Source: Setaria digitata
Lineage: Eukaryota; Nematoda; Chromadorea; Rhabditida; Setariidae
Assembly: GCA_003640385.1 (NCBI GenBank)
Contig: RCAB01000115.1
Coordinates: 88,552-152,551 of the forward strand
DNA length: 64,000 nt
Direction: 5' to 3'
The position numbers were made by a program, and so were the translations under genes. The notes under the pieces are model-generated. The model searched no databases and was not told where the DNA came from. It worked only from the letters and a program-made list of their open reading frames with translations. Below, piece after piece: positions 10,362 through 22,326 of the stretch (positions within the stretch are counted from its first letter, which is position 1; every line of letters begins with the position of its first letter).

Positions 10362-12019
10362 TCAATGTCTAACTGAAAAATGATCCATCAACTCCCTATC
10401 AATATCTGTTATCATTGACGCTATATCTAAACGCATTGCATCATACCGTAATATACAGTCGTCCATATTTCTTTCAGCTCGATCTTCAGCACTGCAAATA
10501 AAAGCAAATGATTTAAAACCACATAAAAATGGATGGAAAACGTTAATTTTCTAGAACTTACACAAATTGTAGTACGAAGAAATTAAAGTATGTAAATAAA
10601 ATATAGAGAACACTCACTATCCATTCCATGATTATGACAAGTAATGCTAGTATTAGTTAATGATTCTAGCTACGATTTTAATAAAATATGTTTTTTTTTT
10701 TTTTTTTTTCTAGATAAATTTATAATTATAACAAGGAATAAGTCGAGGAGAAGCTATCGATAACACCGTTATCCCATATTGTAAGATAGCAGTTTAACCC
10801 TCAAATCTGATATTTCAATAGATTCTTTTGACACTCAAATCAAAATAGACGACTAAATTTGACTGAAAATCAAACTGATTTTCGAATATTTACTTCTATA
10901 TTGCAAAACCCTCCTCCCCCGGAAAAAGAAAAACCAATAAAACAAAATCAAAATTGAAAGCATACTTTTGGATGGCATAACTCAAAAAATTGAAGTCATG
11001 CAAAATCAAAAATTCTTTCAGATCATGCGTCAACTTCAATAACTCGTCTGCAGCTCGTATCTGAAAATCCGTTTTACAAACTTTAATCATTCCATTCATT
11101 TATCTGACAATCTGATGCTTAGAAGACCACTTTCTAACCTGCCAATAATTCTTTCTCGTTAAGTAGCTTATGATAAAAATCTACTACCAAGAAAGCTGCC
11201 AGAGTTTTATAACACTGAATGACCAAAATAAGCAATACAGCGAATAAACTTTTGCAATACAAAGCAAATGAAGAACATCGGCCTAATTGAGAATTCACAG
11301 AAATTTCAATTCGTATATTGGAAAGGTTAACTACTGTAAGGGACCAAATGGTAATGGCATATAAAAAGGAGGGGACCAAATGGCATATAAAATAAAATGA
11401 ATAATTGAACTTGCATGACCCTATCAGCATGTTTACCCCATTCAATTTTCCGAAACATTGTAAATTCAAAAATTTCACCGCACCATTAAAGCAGCTCTCG
11501 CAGCAGTTTCGTTTCTCATCGTATAATAATCGCTCATACGGCCCACTGGATTTTTATGTGCTGCATCGTCAATATTGATCTGAAAGCGGTTTTCAATGCA
11601 CAAAACTCGAAAGTGTTGAATAATCGTTGAAATCCCTCTTTCAAGTATGATGTAACTCATCGCCTGGTGGCGACCTGATACTACATAACTGCATAACCCA
11701 CAGTCACGAGACTCAACCTTCAAGTCACTGTACTGAATCAACTTTTTGGTTTTTCTGTTAACAACAGATAATAAGGGACAACAGATAATGAATTGCCTTA
11801 CAAACTATGCTAATAATTTTGAATGTTTAAAATACATTAAAAGGCTCGCTGAGTGAAAATAAATACGACAACCTTTGCAACTGAAATAATATTAATGAAA
11901 TTATCGTTCAGCGACTTGATGTTATCCTTTAACCTCCGCTTATATTCCTGTACAATAAGTGCCTTCGTTGCTATATTTCTACCGTTCTTTCTCACTGCAG
12001 CTGCTGATACTTGCGCCAT
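10362..12019 (-). CDS. mdt-22: Mediator complex subunit 22
   Basis: Four exons (12019-11873, 11579-11484, 11060-10966, 10491-10362) encode about 155 aa, close to the short human MED22 isoform (140 aa). MED22 belongs to the Mediator head module, which links activators to RNA polymerase II. Landmarks are YKRRLKDNIKSLNDNFINII (human YNKRLKDDIKSIMDNFTEII), the NETAARAALM.IRAADELL segment, and LKEFLILHDF (human LKQFLILNDF), followed by a C-terminal helix. The start ATG lies in the alanine-rich MAQVSAAAVRKNG, and an out-of-frame ATG lies 8 nt further upstream. Its 3' end is about 375 bp from HAP40 on the same strand. Its 5' end faces the carrier gene at 13757. Confidence 0.93.
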
Positions 12020-13756
12020 TCCTTCATTTCAAATTAAAGTTAAAACCATGAAATCAATTACCATTATATGCATGTGGTAGTACTAGAAACTAAATCTCTT
12101 CTCCCGCTATCACTGCAAAACCGAAATCTCAAAGATTCTCTAAGCAAATTTTACACGTCAAGACTTCCACACAACCTGTACGTTGGAAGTGGAACCTGCA
12201 AGCCACAAGCCACCTTCACCTCTCGAGCCACACACTTCGACATATTTCCATGTACAGGGGCACCCTTCCACCACTACACCGCTACACACCTCTTCCTAAA
12301 CGCTCCTAAAGCGATACTCTCTATACTTTTGCATAGGCGTCTGCCACCTCATTGCATTCTTCCTATTCGATTGCGTTCCCGGCTATTGCTTATTGCACTC
12401 GGTGACACTTCCGCAAGTTACGTCTCATGAATTAAATTTTATGATAGTTTGTTTTCGGGATGCATGAACCGTTTAGCAGCCGTAATCGTTTGGTGGTGCA
12501 GTCTGATGACTTTAAAGAAGGCTTTTAGATACCTTTATTTGCTTTTCCAGTCTTTGTTTTCTGCATTTGAGTTATCATTTAAATGACTTCTCAGTATTGT
12601 TTGAACAAGTATTCAGCACTACTTCCCTCTCCTTCACTCTTCCCAGTAACTGTTATTTTCTGTTCTTTTATATTTACAATTGTGAGTTAATTTATAACTA
12701 TAGAATTTCAGTTATTTCCATAATGATGAATTGGACGAATTGATATCGAGTAAGAAGTACTGGTCGAAGTTGACAATGGCTAGGATACTTCCGATTCGCA
12801 ACTACGAAAGGACTTCGTCATGAGTGCTGACTCTATGCAACATGTCACGAAATTGCAAAGTTGTCATTATTCCTTTTTCCTATTGTTTAGAATCTTTATT
12901 AGGTTAACATACTGCTTTCTTTCCCTTTTTCGTAGACTGAGACTCTAAAATCCAAATTATTTGACTCAATGTAACGCGTAAAGTGGTTATTTCCTATCTG
13001 CAAGTTATGGCACCTTATATGGAGGCATCTACGGATATATGCAACGTTGTGTAGCTTGTTGTATTATCATACTTATTGGCTTCTATTACTTATGACATCT
13101 ACGCAATTTGCACGTGTTTTTGTGTAGGATGTGATAGCTTTGAAGTAACGTACACCTGCAAATGTGGAGGTTAACGATTTTGCATAACGTTTGAACAGTT
13201 ATATGAGTTAATAACATTAACTTCTAGAAATATACTAGAAAGTTTGTTAATATTTTGATTGTGGTAGTTGTTCCTCATCTGTTTATTGAACCTTCGAAGA
13301 GTATATTCAAAATAAGAATACACAGAAATTATTTCAGAAAATTTGTTTCGCTTATCAGAAGCCGTTGTCCCTACACATGCCACTCCGATAGAAATTTCAG
13401 CGCCACTTGTGAATAAGGTCTAGATACTAATTTTATCTTTATTTATTTATTTTTGAAATTATGTCTTTTAGGGTAATAATTTTTTCCTAGCATCTGAAGT
13501 TTAGATAGTATTGAGTTGATTAAATAGTATGTTAGAAATTATTGTAATTAGTATTGAAATCAGTAGTTGCGGAGTAGTTAATAGTAAATCATTTTCTACA
13601 GTCAGTGTATTGGTAATGTTGGATTTCTGTGCCACTTTCTATTTCGAGATTGTAATAGATTTTGTAAATTTCCTACAAATATATTCACTTAGGAGTGCTT
13701 AAATCTCCATCCCTATAATAGCACTGCAGGGTCAAGCGTTGACGTCCCGTTCGGAT
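12020..13756. other. shared upstream region of MED22 and the SCaMC carrier
   Basis: About 1.7 kb between divergently oriented genes, presumably containing both promoters. The first 400 bp are C-rich on the plus strand and contain an apparent open frame that resembles nothing. The part next to the carrier ends with a possible acceptor GCACTGCAG at 13721-13729. Confidence 0.5.
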
Positions 13757-16466
13757 ATGCATGATATTTCTGAAGAGAAAGAGAAGAGGTTACGAGAGTT
13801 ATATGAACGGCTAGACTTGAATGAGGATGGCACTATTGACATTCGAGATTTGACAAATGCGCTTAAACAGAGCGCCCCGCATATACCAAGTGGTGTTATA
13901 CCTGTAGGTTTTTCGTTCTTCAATCCCATGGCTATTACGATTTCTTATATGAATAAGATGTAAGACGGTATTTATGTCAAATATTTTTCTGTTTAAAAAT
14001 GTATTTAATTGGTTGTTTTAAATTTTCAGGAGTTGTTTGCACAGATTGACCATTTAAATGATGATGTAATCACATTTGCGGAGTTTCTACAATATGCTGT
14101 TGAACACGAAAAAAAATTGGAAATCATATTTCGAGATTTAGATAAAAATAAAGACGGTCAGTTTTTCCTTTCCTTCTTATTCTGCTTTTTCTAAAAACTT
14201 TAGCATTTTAATCGGATTATTTGGAATTACCTCTTTTTCTACGTATTTTTCAGAAAAAGGGATTTTCTTCTTTATAGGTTATGTTGGTGTTCATGAAATC
14301 AAAAAATATTGTGATGATCTTGGTCTTCCAATAACTGATGCAAAAGCACAAGGAATTGTTGAATGGTTGTCCATGTTTTTTCTTTTTCTTTTTTTTCTTT
14401 TTTTTTTTTTTTTTTTGCTGTAGTAAGAGAGCTGATGACATATTGGCGTTGAAGATCGTTGATTTTTTCAACTTTAAAAAATGATAGAGAAATACTGAGT
14501 TAATTCGGAAGTTTTTATGGGAGAATTCTTTAACTTTGCTTAGCTTTACTAGCATCCTGACTTTAACTGTTTGGAAGATCAAAGTAACCAAATATGTTCG
14601 CAAAATAATTTTTTTTTTTTTTTAGTATTAGCATTGAACTAACGCCATCTTGTAAAACTAAATAAATCTAAATGTGTCTTGAATTTAAAAGAATTTCTTT
14701 TCAAGGATGGCACGGACAGGCTCGGCTTCTGTAAATTTCTCTGAATTCAAAGATTTTATGTTATTGTATCCACGATCAAAACCAATGGAAATTGCCAAAT
14801 TTTGGAAGCATAACTTGGTTAGCGTAAAATTAGTTATGTAGTAGGTCCTTTTTTAATCTAGTCAGTGAGTGGAAATTAGACTAAGTTTAGGAAAAGGGAA
14901 ATTTTATTACAATGATTTGTCATTCTGTATTAATTTCTTTTACTTCATTTTCGCCTTAGGTAATTGATATTGGTGAAGACAGCCAAATTCCAGAAGATTT
15001 TTCACAGCAAGAAATCGCTTCTGGATTTTGGTGGAAGCATTTAGTCGCTGGTGGTATTGCAGGATGCATGAGTCGAACATGTACAGCACCGTTAGATCGA
15101 GTGAAAATTTATCTTCAGGTAAAACTTTTTGCACTATTTGCGTCATATGTTAAAACAACATTGGAATATATTATTGCCATCTTTTTGTGACCTCACTGAT
15201 TTAGGTTCATGCAACTCTACTAAACCGTTTGCGATTCCCAAAAGCAGTAAAATTTTTGTACGAAGAAGGTGGATTGAAGTCTTTCTGGCGTGGAAATGGC
15301 GTTAATGTTGCGAAAATTGCTCCCGAATCAGCTATCAAATTTCTTTCTTATGATCTTGTATGTATTTTCTCTTATCAATATTCTTACAGTTTTCATTAAA
15401 TGACCTCTTTTTGTTTTGTCATATGAAAATTTTCTAGGTTAAGCAACTAATCGTAAGGCGAAGAGGGGAAGGTCACAAGCTTCAGATTTATGAGCGACTT
15501 GTAGCCGGTTCTGCTGCTGGTTTGATATCCCAGACAATCATTTATCCAATGGAAGTATGTCTTTTTTATTTTCTTTTTGCTCACATTCATTACAGTCTTA
15601 TGATTTGTATGCTTTCCGAAGTTTCTTACAAAGAACTGTAATAAATTTCTTTATGCTAAATTTGCAGATTTTTGGATTTTTAGGTTTTAAAAACACGCTT
15701 GGCGTTGAGACATAGCGGTCAGTTAGACAAAGGTTTATTCCATTTTGCGGTCAAAATGTACAGAACTGAAGGCTTTCTTTGTTTTTACAAGGTAAATAGT
15801 CAGTCATTTGTTACAAGCCGGCTTGGGTTAGGATAAATTTTTTTTATTTGATCGTATTTTATTTATTTTTAGGGGATTACTCCTAATCTTATCGGCATTA
15901 TTCCATATGCGGGTATTGATTTGGCGATTTATGAAACGCTAAAAAGTTATTATCTAAATAATTATAAAGTACATCCAGTTGGTGATATCGTTGCTCTTCC
16001 TGTATGCGGTGCCTGCAGCTCTATCTGTGGAATGTTAGCTAGTTATCCGTTTGCTCTCATCAGGACACGATTGCAAGCCCTGCGTATACTTTATTTCATT
16101 TGTATATGTATTCTCTTTTTTTTTTTTTCAGTCAATTATAACTCTGGAAGCGTATGATTTTTTAATTTCAAGCTTCCTTGTTAAGTGAGCAGCGAAAACA
16201 TGTAATACAAACACAACAGTCTTGCTTGTATCTTTTTTCAAACATGGACTGGTAATATTGGCGCTATTTACATTTCAGCAGTATCAGGCAGTTTAACTCA
16301 ACCAGATACGATGAGTGGACAAATACACCACATTTGGAAGAGTGATGGGCTATATGGTTTTTACCGAGGGCTTACTGCGAATTTGATGAAAGCTGTACCA
16401 GCAGTAGCTATAAGTTATTATGTTTATGAACATATTCGCACATGGCTTGGCGCCCCAATGATCTGA
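13757..16466 (+). CDS. EF-hand mitochondrial carrier, SCaMC type (SLC25A23/24/25 family)
   Basis: Ten exons (13757-13903, 14030-14156, 14278-14365, 14706-14817, 14960-15118, 15205-15357, 15438-15554, 15684-15791, 15873-16083, 16279-16466). The family exchanges ATP-Mg for phosphate across the inner mitochondrial membrane and is activated by cytosolic calcium. The N-terminal half has EF-hands: loop 1 [12 protein letters not shown] is canonical; loop 2 [12 protein letters not shown] departs from the calcium consensus; loop 3 DKNKDGYVGVHE is canonical; loop 4 ([12 protein letters not shown]) has lost its ligands. A FWKH.L.IDIGED linker leads to three carrier repeats with signatures [22 protein letters not shown] and [12 protein letters not shown]. 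It ends in [18 protein letters not shown]. An in-frame TTG lies upstream of the first ATG, but family alignment fits the ATG. A further 5' exon cannot be excluded. Confidence 0.93.
14390..14417. repeat. poly-T run inside a carrier intron
   Basis: A T-rich run (mostly T with single C) in intron 3 of the carrier gene. Similar runs occur in other introns of this window, for example near 10691 and 55795. They are simple sequence with no inferred function. Confidence 0.7.
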
Positions 16467-17172
16467 ATATATGTTTCGTTTATACTCTTACCTCTTTTTT
16501 TACCAATTTTTGATATTTAGGTTGATGAGGAATTAATATTTATGTATTTTTATTGTCAAGTTGTAAAAACGGTTCACAACATATTCATACGTCCTCTTTT
16601 TTCTCATGACATTCTACTGCTGTTTCCTTTACTTTTTTTTTTATTTTTTTTCTTCGATATTGGATATTTAGCTTGATCTGTATAGTGCTGAGTTATCGTG
16701 TAACGCCATTCCACTTATTTTCATAAATTTTATTCAGTCATCTACTGTTCATGAATGCTAAGTTTGCTAATAATGGTAAGAGTAAGAAACACTGTATTGC
16801 ATTTTATACTCATCATCAATCCCACATTATTGAAATAGTTTAGTAAATTATCCATTGAGTGTTCCATTTGTTCACTGACATTCATTTACGTGTATTCGTT
16901 CTCTTGTTTTACGTGAAGTAGGAGTACGTTATTGTTGAGGTATTTTTATTTAATATATGTCATTTTTTTCTGTGCTGTTGTTCGCCTACGCTATAAAGGT
17001 TCTGTTCAAGTGGCATGTAATTCCATTAATTTGAAGTATTTGATTTTCATACTACTTGGATTCTTCCTAACTTACGGCACGAAACTTTCAATTGTGATAC
17101 AGGGGAGAAAATGGTTTAGTAGGTGTAAGTTATAGATTAGATATCTCTTTTGTTTACCTTTAATAATTTCAG
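16467..17172. other. intergenic between the carrier and NELF-E
   Basis: About 700 bp of AT-rich sequence between two plus-strand genes: the carrier 3' UTR and the NELF-E upstream region. An open stretch at 16932-17135 resembles no family. The distance is compatible with an operon but does not prove one. Confidence 0.5.
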
Positions 17173-20100
17173 ATGAAAAGTGTGCGGGATACAGGTTTGG
17201 TGTTTCCAAGTACGCTGAGTAATGATGAGAAACGTTTGAAAGAAGCATTTGAGAAATTGCGAGCTATTGTAGGTTTTTATTCATATGGTTGGTTAATTCC
17301 AAAGGCTAGAGTTTTTATGTTGGTTAAACTAGTAAGGATAATGATAAATATGATTCCTTTAGTGACTGCGTTGTATTGTTAAAGTAAACTTTGTGATCTG
17401 CAGACGAAATACTGAACTTATTTTGATACAGTGGAGTGTGGGTTAGCTCATCCTTGAAATAGCTAGAAAGATCTTGTTAGGTCATTCAGGAAATTCGGGT
17501 ATATGTGGTTATTTGACTTGATATTATTATTATTACCAACAAAAAACTATCTCGATCAATAAAGTAATAATTTGTAGCGGAAAGCGATAGCAGCAACAAA
17601 CAAAGTAAATGTCACTACAACAGTTGGTGACAGTCATAAAGCTGGACGCAAAACTAGCAAAAGACGTATGGAGTTTTTTTTGTGGTCATAGATCTAATCA
17701 GGAGATTTTACTTCTTTTGTGCGACTAGTGGAATAAAATCTGGTCAAAGATTGATCCGAAAAATAGTTGTCAAAATATTAAACTGATGCATTAAGCTGTA
17801 AATATTTTGTTTGGTCTCCTATATGTCTGCAAATATAATTTTTTTATTTTTTCATTTCAGATATGCAACAAGCGGAAGAAGCTACAGAAGAAGTGAAGCG
17901 TAAAGTCTTGACTGGCGCTGTCAGTTTCAAAAAAGTTGATGAAAAAAAGGATTCATTCAAAAGATCAAGTTTAGTTGGTAGACGTCGAGTAAGTTTTTGA
18001 TGGCGATTACGTCAAATAATCGTACTACTTTTGTAGATATCACTGTTACAGTTACTCGTTAGTCGACGAATGGATAAATTTTTTTTTTTCTTTAGGAGAG
18101 TAGCGAAACAAAATCTGACAGTGATACGTTATACGGTAGGTTGTGATTGACATTGTTTGATCCCACTATTTACTGTTTCTTTTAGTGCTATATTCCATAA
18201 CTTTACTGCATGATTTTATCTTATTTCAAGGCATAATTAAGCTTGTTGCAAGTTAATGCATGCAGTAGCATTGCGTAGCATATCTGATTTATGGCCACTG
18301 CTGAAATTTTAGTCTAAATGTTTTAATATTAATATAAAAGTCAATTTGTTCTTTACTTATAATAAGTTAGTTTTTTATCTATAATGCAGTCTGTAAAATA
18401 ACAGCTCATCTATCGGTGTATATGAACTTGTGAATAAGCTGGAGTTGTTTCTACTAGTCATATTTTCAACTCTTGAAGCTAGTGGAAGCATCGATTTTTA
18501 TGTGCGTTTAGAAATTTCGAATTGCGTCTTGATTTCTTCTTGAAAGTACGTGGATGATATTAATTGATTCACTTTTTAAATATAACTTGTATACATGTGC
18601 AACTGTTTTATATTTTTTTTTTTTATTGCAGATAAATAACAGTAACACGGAATCATTATCACCGAACGTCGATGATGGTTTTGATGTTTACAAACCAATT
18701 TCGATGGATGATCGTTCTGGAATAGTAAAAAGAATAGGCGAGTCATCAGACAGTTTTGACACTTACAAACAGGCTAATAACGATTTTATTGCTTATAACA
18801 ATATAACAGCAAATGTTTCTGGCACGCATAAGTCAAGTTCGAGTTCCATGTCGCAGAAAATGTCAGCTGGATGGACTTTTTCGGAGGGTTTTAGTAATTC
18901 TAAATCTCCTGCATCAAAAAGTTTTGATGCTTATAAGACCATAGAAGAGGCATCCATGTTTGACAATTACAAACCGATTGGTATTGGTGACAGTGGTGAT
19001 TTCGATGCTAACACACCATCCTCTTCTTTTGATACCTACAAACCTGCTATCAGAGATGATGGCTTTGATAATTACAAACCAGGATCAATTCAATCTTTTT
19101 CTTTTGACAGTGGTAGTGGTTCATCGCCATTTGGTGGCTTTGAGCAACCGAAGCCGTGTAGAGTAAGTATTATGATGTTTTTTGTGTTTTATTTTTATTT
19201 ATTTGTTTTTGTCAAGTGAATCTTTGTTTTATACTTTGAAAACAGATCTAAGTTTCAAATATATCGAATCTCGCCCTATATTTTGGGAAAAATTTGTTCA
19301 GTCACTTTTATGAAAAAAAAAAAGAGGTCAGAAGAAGCACGTGTTTTAATTCAAAAGCTGCAATGTTCCTTCTCTTTTTAGGGCCCTTGTTTATATATTC
19401 GTGGATATGATTTGGTAGCAGATTCACTGCGAAATGTGTTCGGTAAATACGGTGTTATCAACAGGATTTTTGTGGAGGAGCGTCAAAAGTTTGTTTTTAA
19501 TTATTATTGTCTTTAAGGATAAATAAATAAATTTGTCACTCTGAATACGAGTTTGGGCTGAATCTTTTTTTTTTTCCTTTTTTTTCAGATTAAATATGAC
19601 AAGTTTTCAGAAGTGCATTCATTACATATGCCACAACGGAGGAAGCAGAAGTTGCAATAAAAGAAGTGAGTACATACTGTAGTTATAGTATGTGATTCAG
19701 TAATTGTAGTTCTTGAATATATGAATATTAGCAAACAATAATTTTGTGAAATGTTAAACATAGTCTTTAAAAACTAGTTAGTTTACTACTTTGAACATTT
19801 TTTGAAGCTTAAATTAATCTTTTTGTACTCTTTAAAATGTTTGTTTGAGTAATTTGTTTTTGTTATTAAGAATGGATTTTTGAAGGTGCTTCTTTTCCTT
19901 TTTTTTTTTTTTTTCTCCATTTTAAGTCAATTTTCTGCAGGAAATTTGGATTTTTTTTTTTGAGATGGATGGAAATATGGTTAATGGAATCACACTACGT
20001 GTTTCATTTGCACGTCGTCAAAATCAGTGTAGTGATTCTGGACGTCTTCGAAGTAGCAAATCATTCGACAAGAGTAATGGTGGCGATGAAAGAGTCAGTC

Positions 20101-22326
20101 GCGATCGTAGTAATCGTTCACGAGGTGAAAGGGTTGGTCGCTTTCGGGGTAGTGAACGTATTCGTTTTCGTGGTGAAAAAAGCGGACGAGGCCGTGGTCG
20201 AAGTCTTATGTATGAAAGCGAAGATGCTTTACAGCTAACAGTTTCTGCAGAAAACAATGATGATTTCTGGTCAAATAGAAACAAATTGTTGAGCAGCGAG
20301 TGGCAGGCAGTGGAAACACATTTCTATGATAAAGATGATTTCTCGTCAACTGAAAGACAGTCACCTGAAACTACGACTAATTCTGGTTGGTCGAATATTG
20401 AAACAGATAAGGACAAGGACAGAAAAGGAGATGGTTTTGATACATATAAGTCCATGGTATCTGTTAAGGAAAAAGATGACTATAATAACAGGAGGTCTAC
20501 TACTTCGGATAGAAAAGATGATGACGGTTTTGATACTTATAAACTACCTGATAATGGTGGAAATGGTGGTCCTAGTATTTGGTTTCGAGGAGCTGTGGGT
20601 GATAATGATCATAATAATTTTGAAGAAAAACGTTATAGTGAAAAACGAGGTGGTTTCAGTGATGATAGGTATGGTAGTTTTCGATGTGATGAAAGAGATG
20701 GTAGATTCTTTCGACGAGGTAATAGAAATCGGAAGAGTCCATCATGGCAATCGAAAAAAAGGACTAGTGATTCAAGAGATGACGAATACTGTCCAACTAA
20801 TGACTTAAATACTGGCCAGAAAAGCTGTTGTCTAGCGTCGGATGAGAGTAGAGAAAAGAATGAGTGTTGGGCAGCTGGTGATCATCACTGTTCAAATCCG
20901 TTTCCAGAAAATAGGCTACAGGAGAAGGATAGTGATATGGATAGCTTCTGGCCTACACCTAGTCATCATTCAAGTGACAGAGGTAGCGAGTGTTGGCTTT
21001 CTTGTACTCAAAGATCAGGTGGAACTCAACCATTTCGAGGGAATCGACGAGGCGATCGTAGATGTGGAAGAAGGGGAGGTGTCCGAGGAGGGGGATTTCG
21101 GTTTCAACATCGCGATTTTAATGACAAGAGTCCGGGTGATGAAGCAAGCAAACCATCTTGTTCTGACACTTGGCCTGATGTTACCAACAAGCCACCGCCA
21201 GATTCATGGACGGAATCATGTGATAAAACACTCAGTTCTCCACTTCTTCCGTTAATGTCTGAAGTTCAAGTAGCATGGAGTGAAGCTAGTAAGTTTCTTT
21301 ATCTTCATACGAAATTTTCATGTGAAAATTTTGTTACTTTTGTACACTGAAATTAAGATTCCTTAGCTATTCGCTTTAAATGCCAAAAAATTATCCCTTT
21401 ATTCCAGAATGAGGTTCAGGTTGTGTTGCAATGCTTGTATTTTTAAATTGAATCATCTGTTAACAAAGGATCGATTAATCTTTCCTTTTTACCTGAGATA
21501 AACAAGAAGGGTGGGATTCTTTTTCCGACTTATAAAATTGTACAACTGGTCACTTCAGTCTTCAAGGATAATAGGTTAAAGAATTTATTGTTCGGACGAA
21601 GGAAATTCCCTTGTCCATTTAATCCTACGGAAACAACCTCTCCGCGGAATGTTTGGCCTTGTGCAATTACCTTTGCAGTATTCCTGTGAAGGTTAAAGGC
21701 CTTGTACATTACTTTGTTTTGACCACTGGTCTTCCTTTGTTTATGTGCCAAATGTCATCATGACGTTTGACAGTGCACATTTTTTGCGGGCGTTAAGAGA
21801 TCAGTTAAATGGTCCGTTGATGTGAAAGACATTAAATTTTGATCCTTGCAGGATTTTTACTTGATTTCATGTTTTATATTTGTATTAAGTTGAAAATTAC
21901 CAGTTTATTACCTCTTAACCATCCGATGATGATTTGTGAAATAGCCCTTTAAAAATTAATTGTTAGATAGGTATGTTATTTTATTATCGGACAGAAATGA
22001 TTGATAATGCATGCAGTGTGAAGCTTATGGATGAAGTGCCTATTTATACATTTAGCAGACTTCCTTTCAACGTATTCTTTTTGGTACAGATGGAGTCGAA
22101 TGATAAGGATCCTTTAATGGTTGTCATATTGAAGTGAAATGATAGATTGTTCATTTTCTAAACACAAATCATTTTTCAAGCTAAGAAGACTTCCACGGAG
22201 ATGGCGGCAGCAGCAGAAACAGTTGTTGAAGCAACAGCAGTAGAACGAGAAGGACCAAATATAATGCAGCGTAAACCAGAAATAAGAACACAAGTGTCTT
22301 ATAATGAGGATGATCCATTTGCTTAA
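17173..22326 (+). CDS. nelfe: NELF-E homologue (negative elongation factor subunit E, RRM protein)
   Basis: Nine exons (17173-17268, 17578-17665, 17861-17988, 18096-18139, 18643-19162, 19382-19488, 19611-19665, 19965-21288, 22181-22326) give about 835 aa; vertebrate NELF-E has about 380. NELF holds RNA polymerase II at promoter-proximal pauses, and its E subunit binds nascent RNA. Three family blocks are present in order. The N-terminal helix LVFPSTLSNDEKRLKEAFEKL matches the human LVIPPGLSEEEEALQKKFNKL pattern. ATEEVKRKVLTGAVS..K...KKDSFKRS matches the second block (TGAVS for SGAIS, SFKRS for GFKRS). The RRM has RNP2 LYIRGY, RNP1-side SAFITYAT and VSFARRQN. The protein ends in RTQVSYNEDD, like human RTQIVYSDD. 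Between and after these lie eight FDxYK repeats and Gly/Arg-rich stretches replacing the vertebrate RD repeats. The exon 4/5 junction and the exon 8 acceptor (TTTGAG, or 24 nt earlier at CTGCAG) are uncertain. ATG directly follows TTTCAG. Confidence 0.85.
18677..20547 (+). repeat. eight FDxYK protein repeats in NELF-E
   Basis: Inside the NELF-E coding region the motif (G/S/M)FDxYK(P/Q/T/S/L) occurs eight times: FDVYKP, FDTYKQ, FDAYKT, FDNYKP, FDTYKP and FDNYKP in exon 5, and FDTYKS and FDTYKL in exon 8. The RRM lies between the two groups. Spacing varies from about 10 to 60 residues with Ser/Asp/Gly-rich linkers, as in a low-complexity, multivalent segment. No known family repeat is recognised. 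Confidence 0.85.
21289..22180 (+). other. long last intron of NELF-E
   Basis: An 892 bp intron with donor GTAAGT and acceptor TTTTTCAAG. On its minus strand (21530-21751) it holds a 73-codon open frame without recognisable similarity. A purine-rich stretch containing ATGATGA was considered as a snoRNA box C, but no paired D box at a suitable distance was found. Confidence 0.4.

Noticed and set aside
12068..12430. 120-codon plus-strand frame upstream of MED22
   Set aside because: Lies in the divergent promoter region, and the composition does not resemble any protein.
13739..13756. Upstream TTG as start of the SCaMC carrier
   Set aside because: Nematode nuclear genes rarely start at TTG, and the ATG at 13757 fits the family.
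20326..21255. Long alternative frames rich in Met/Ile/Val within NELF-E exon 8
   Set aside because: They are shadows of the long NELF-E exon in other frames.
21530..21751. 73-codon minus-strand frame and an ATGATGA motif (possible snoRNA) in the NELF-E intron
   Set aside because: No family resemblance, and no D box at a suitable distance was found, so neither a gene nor a snoRNA can be supported.
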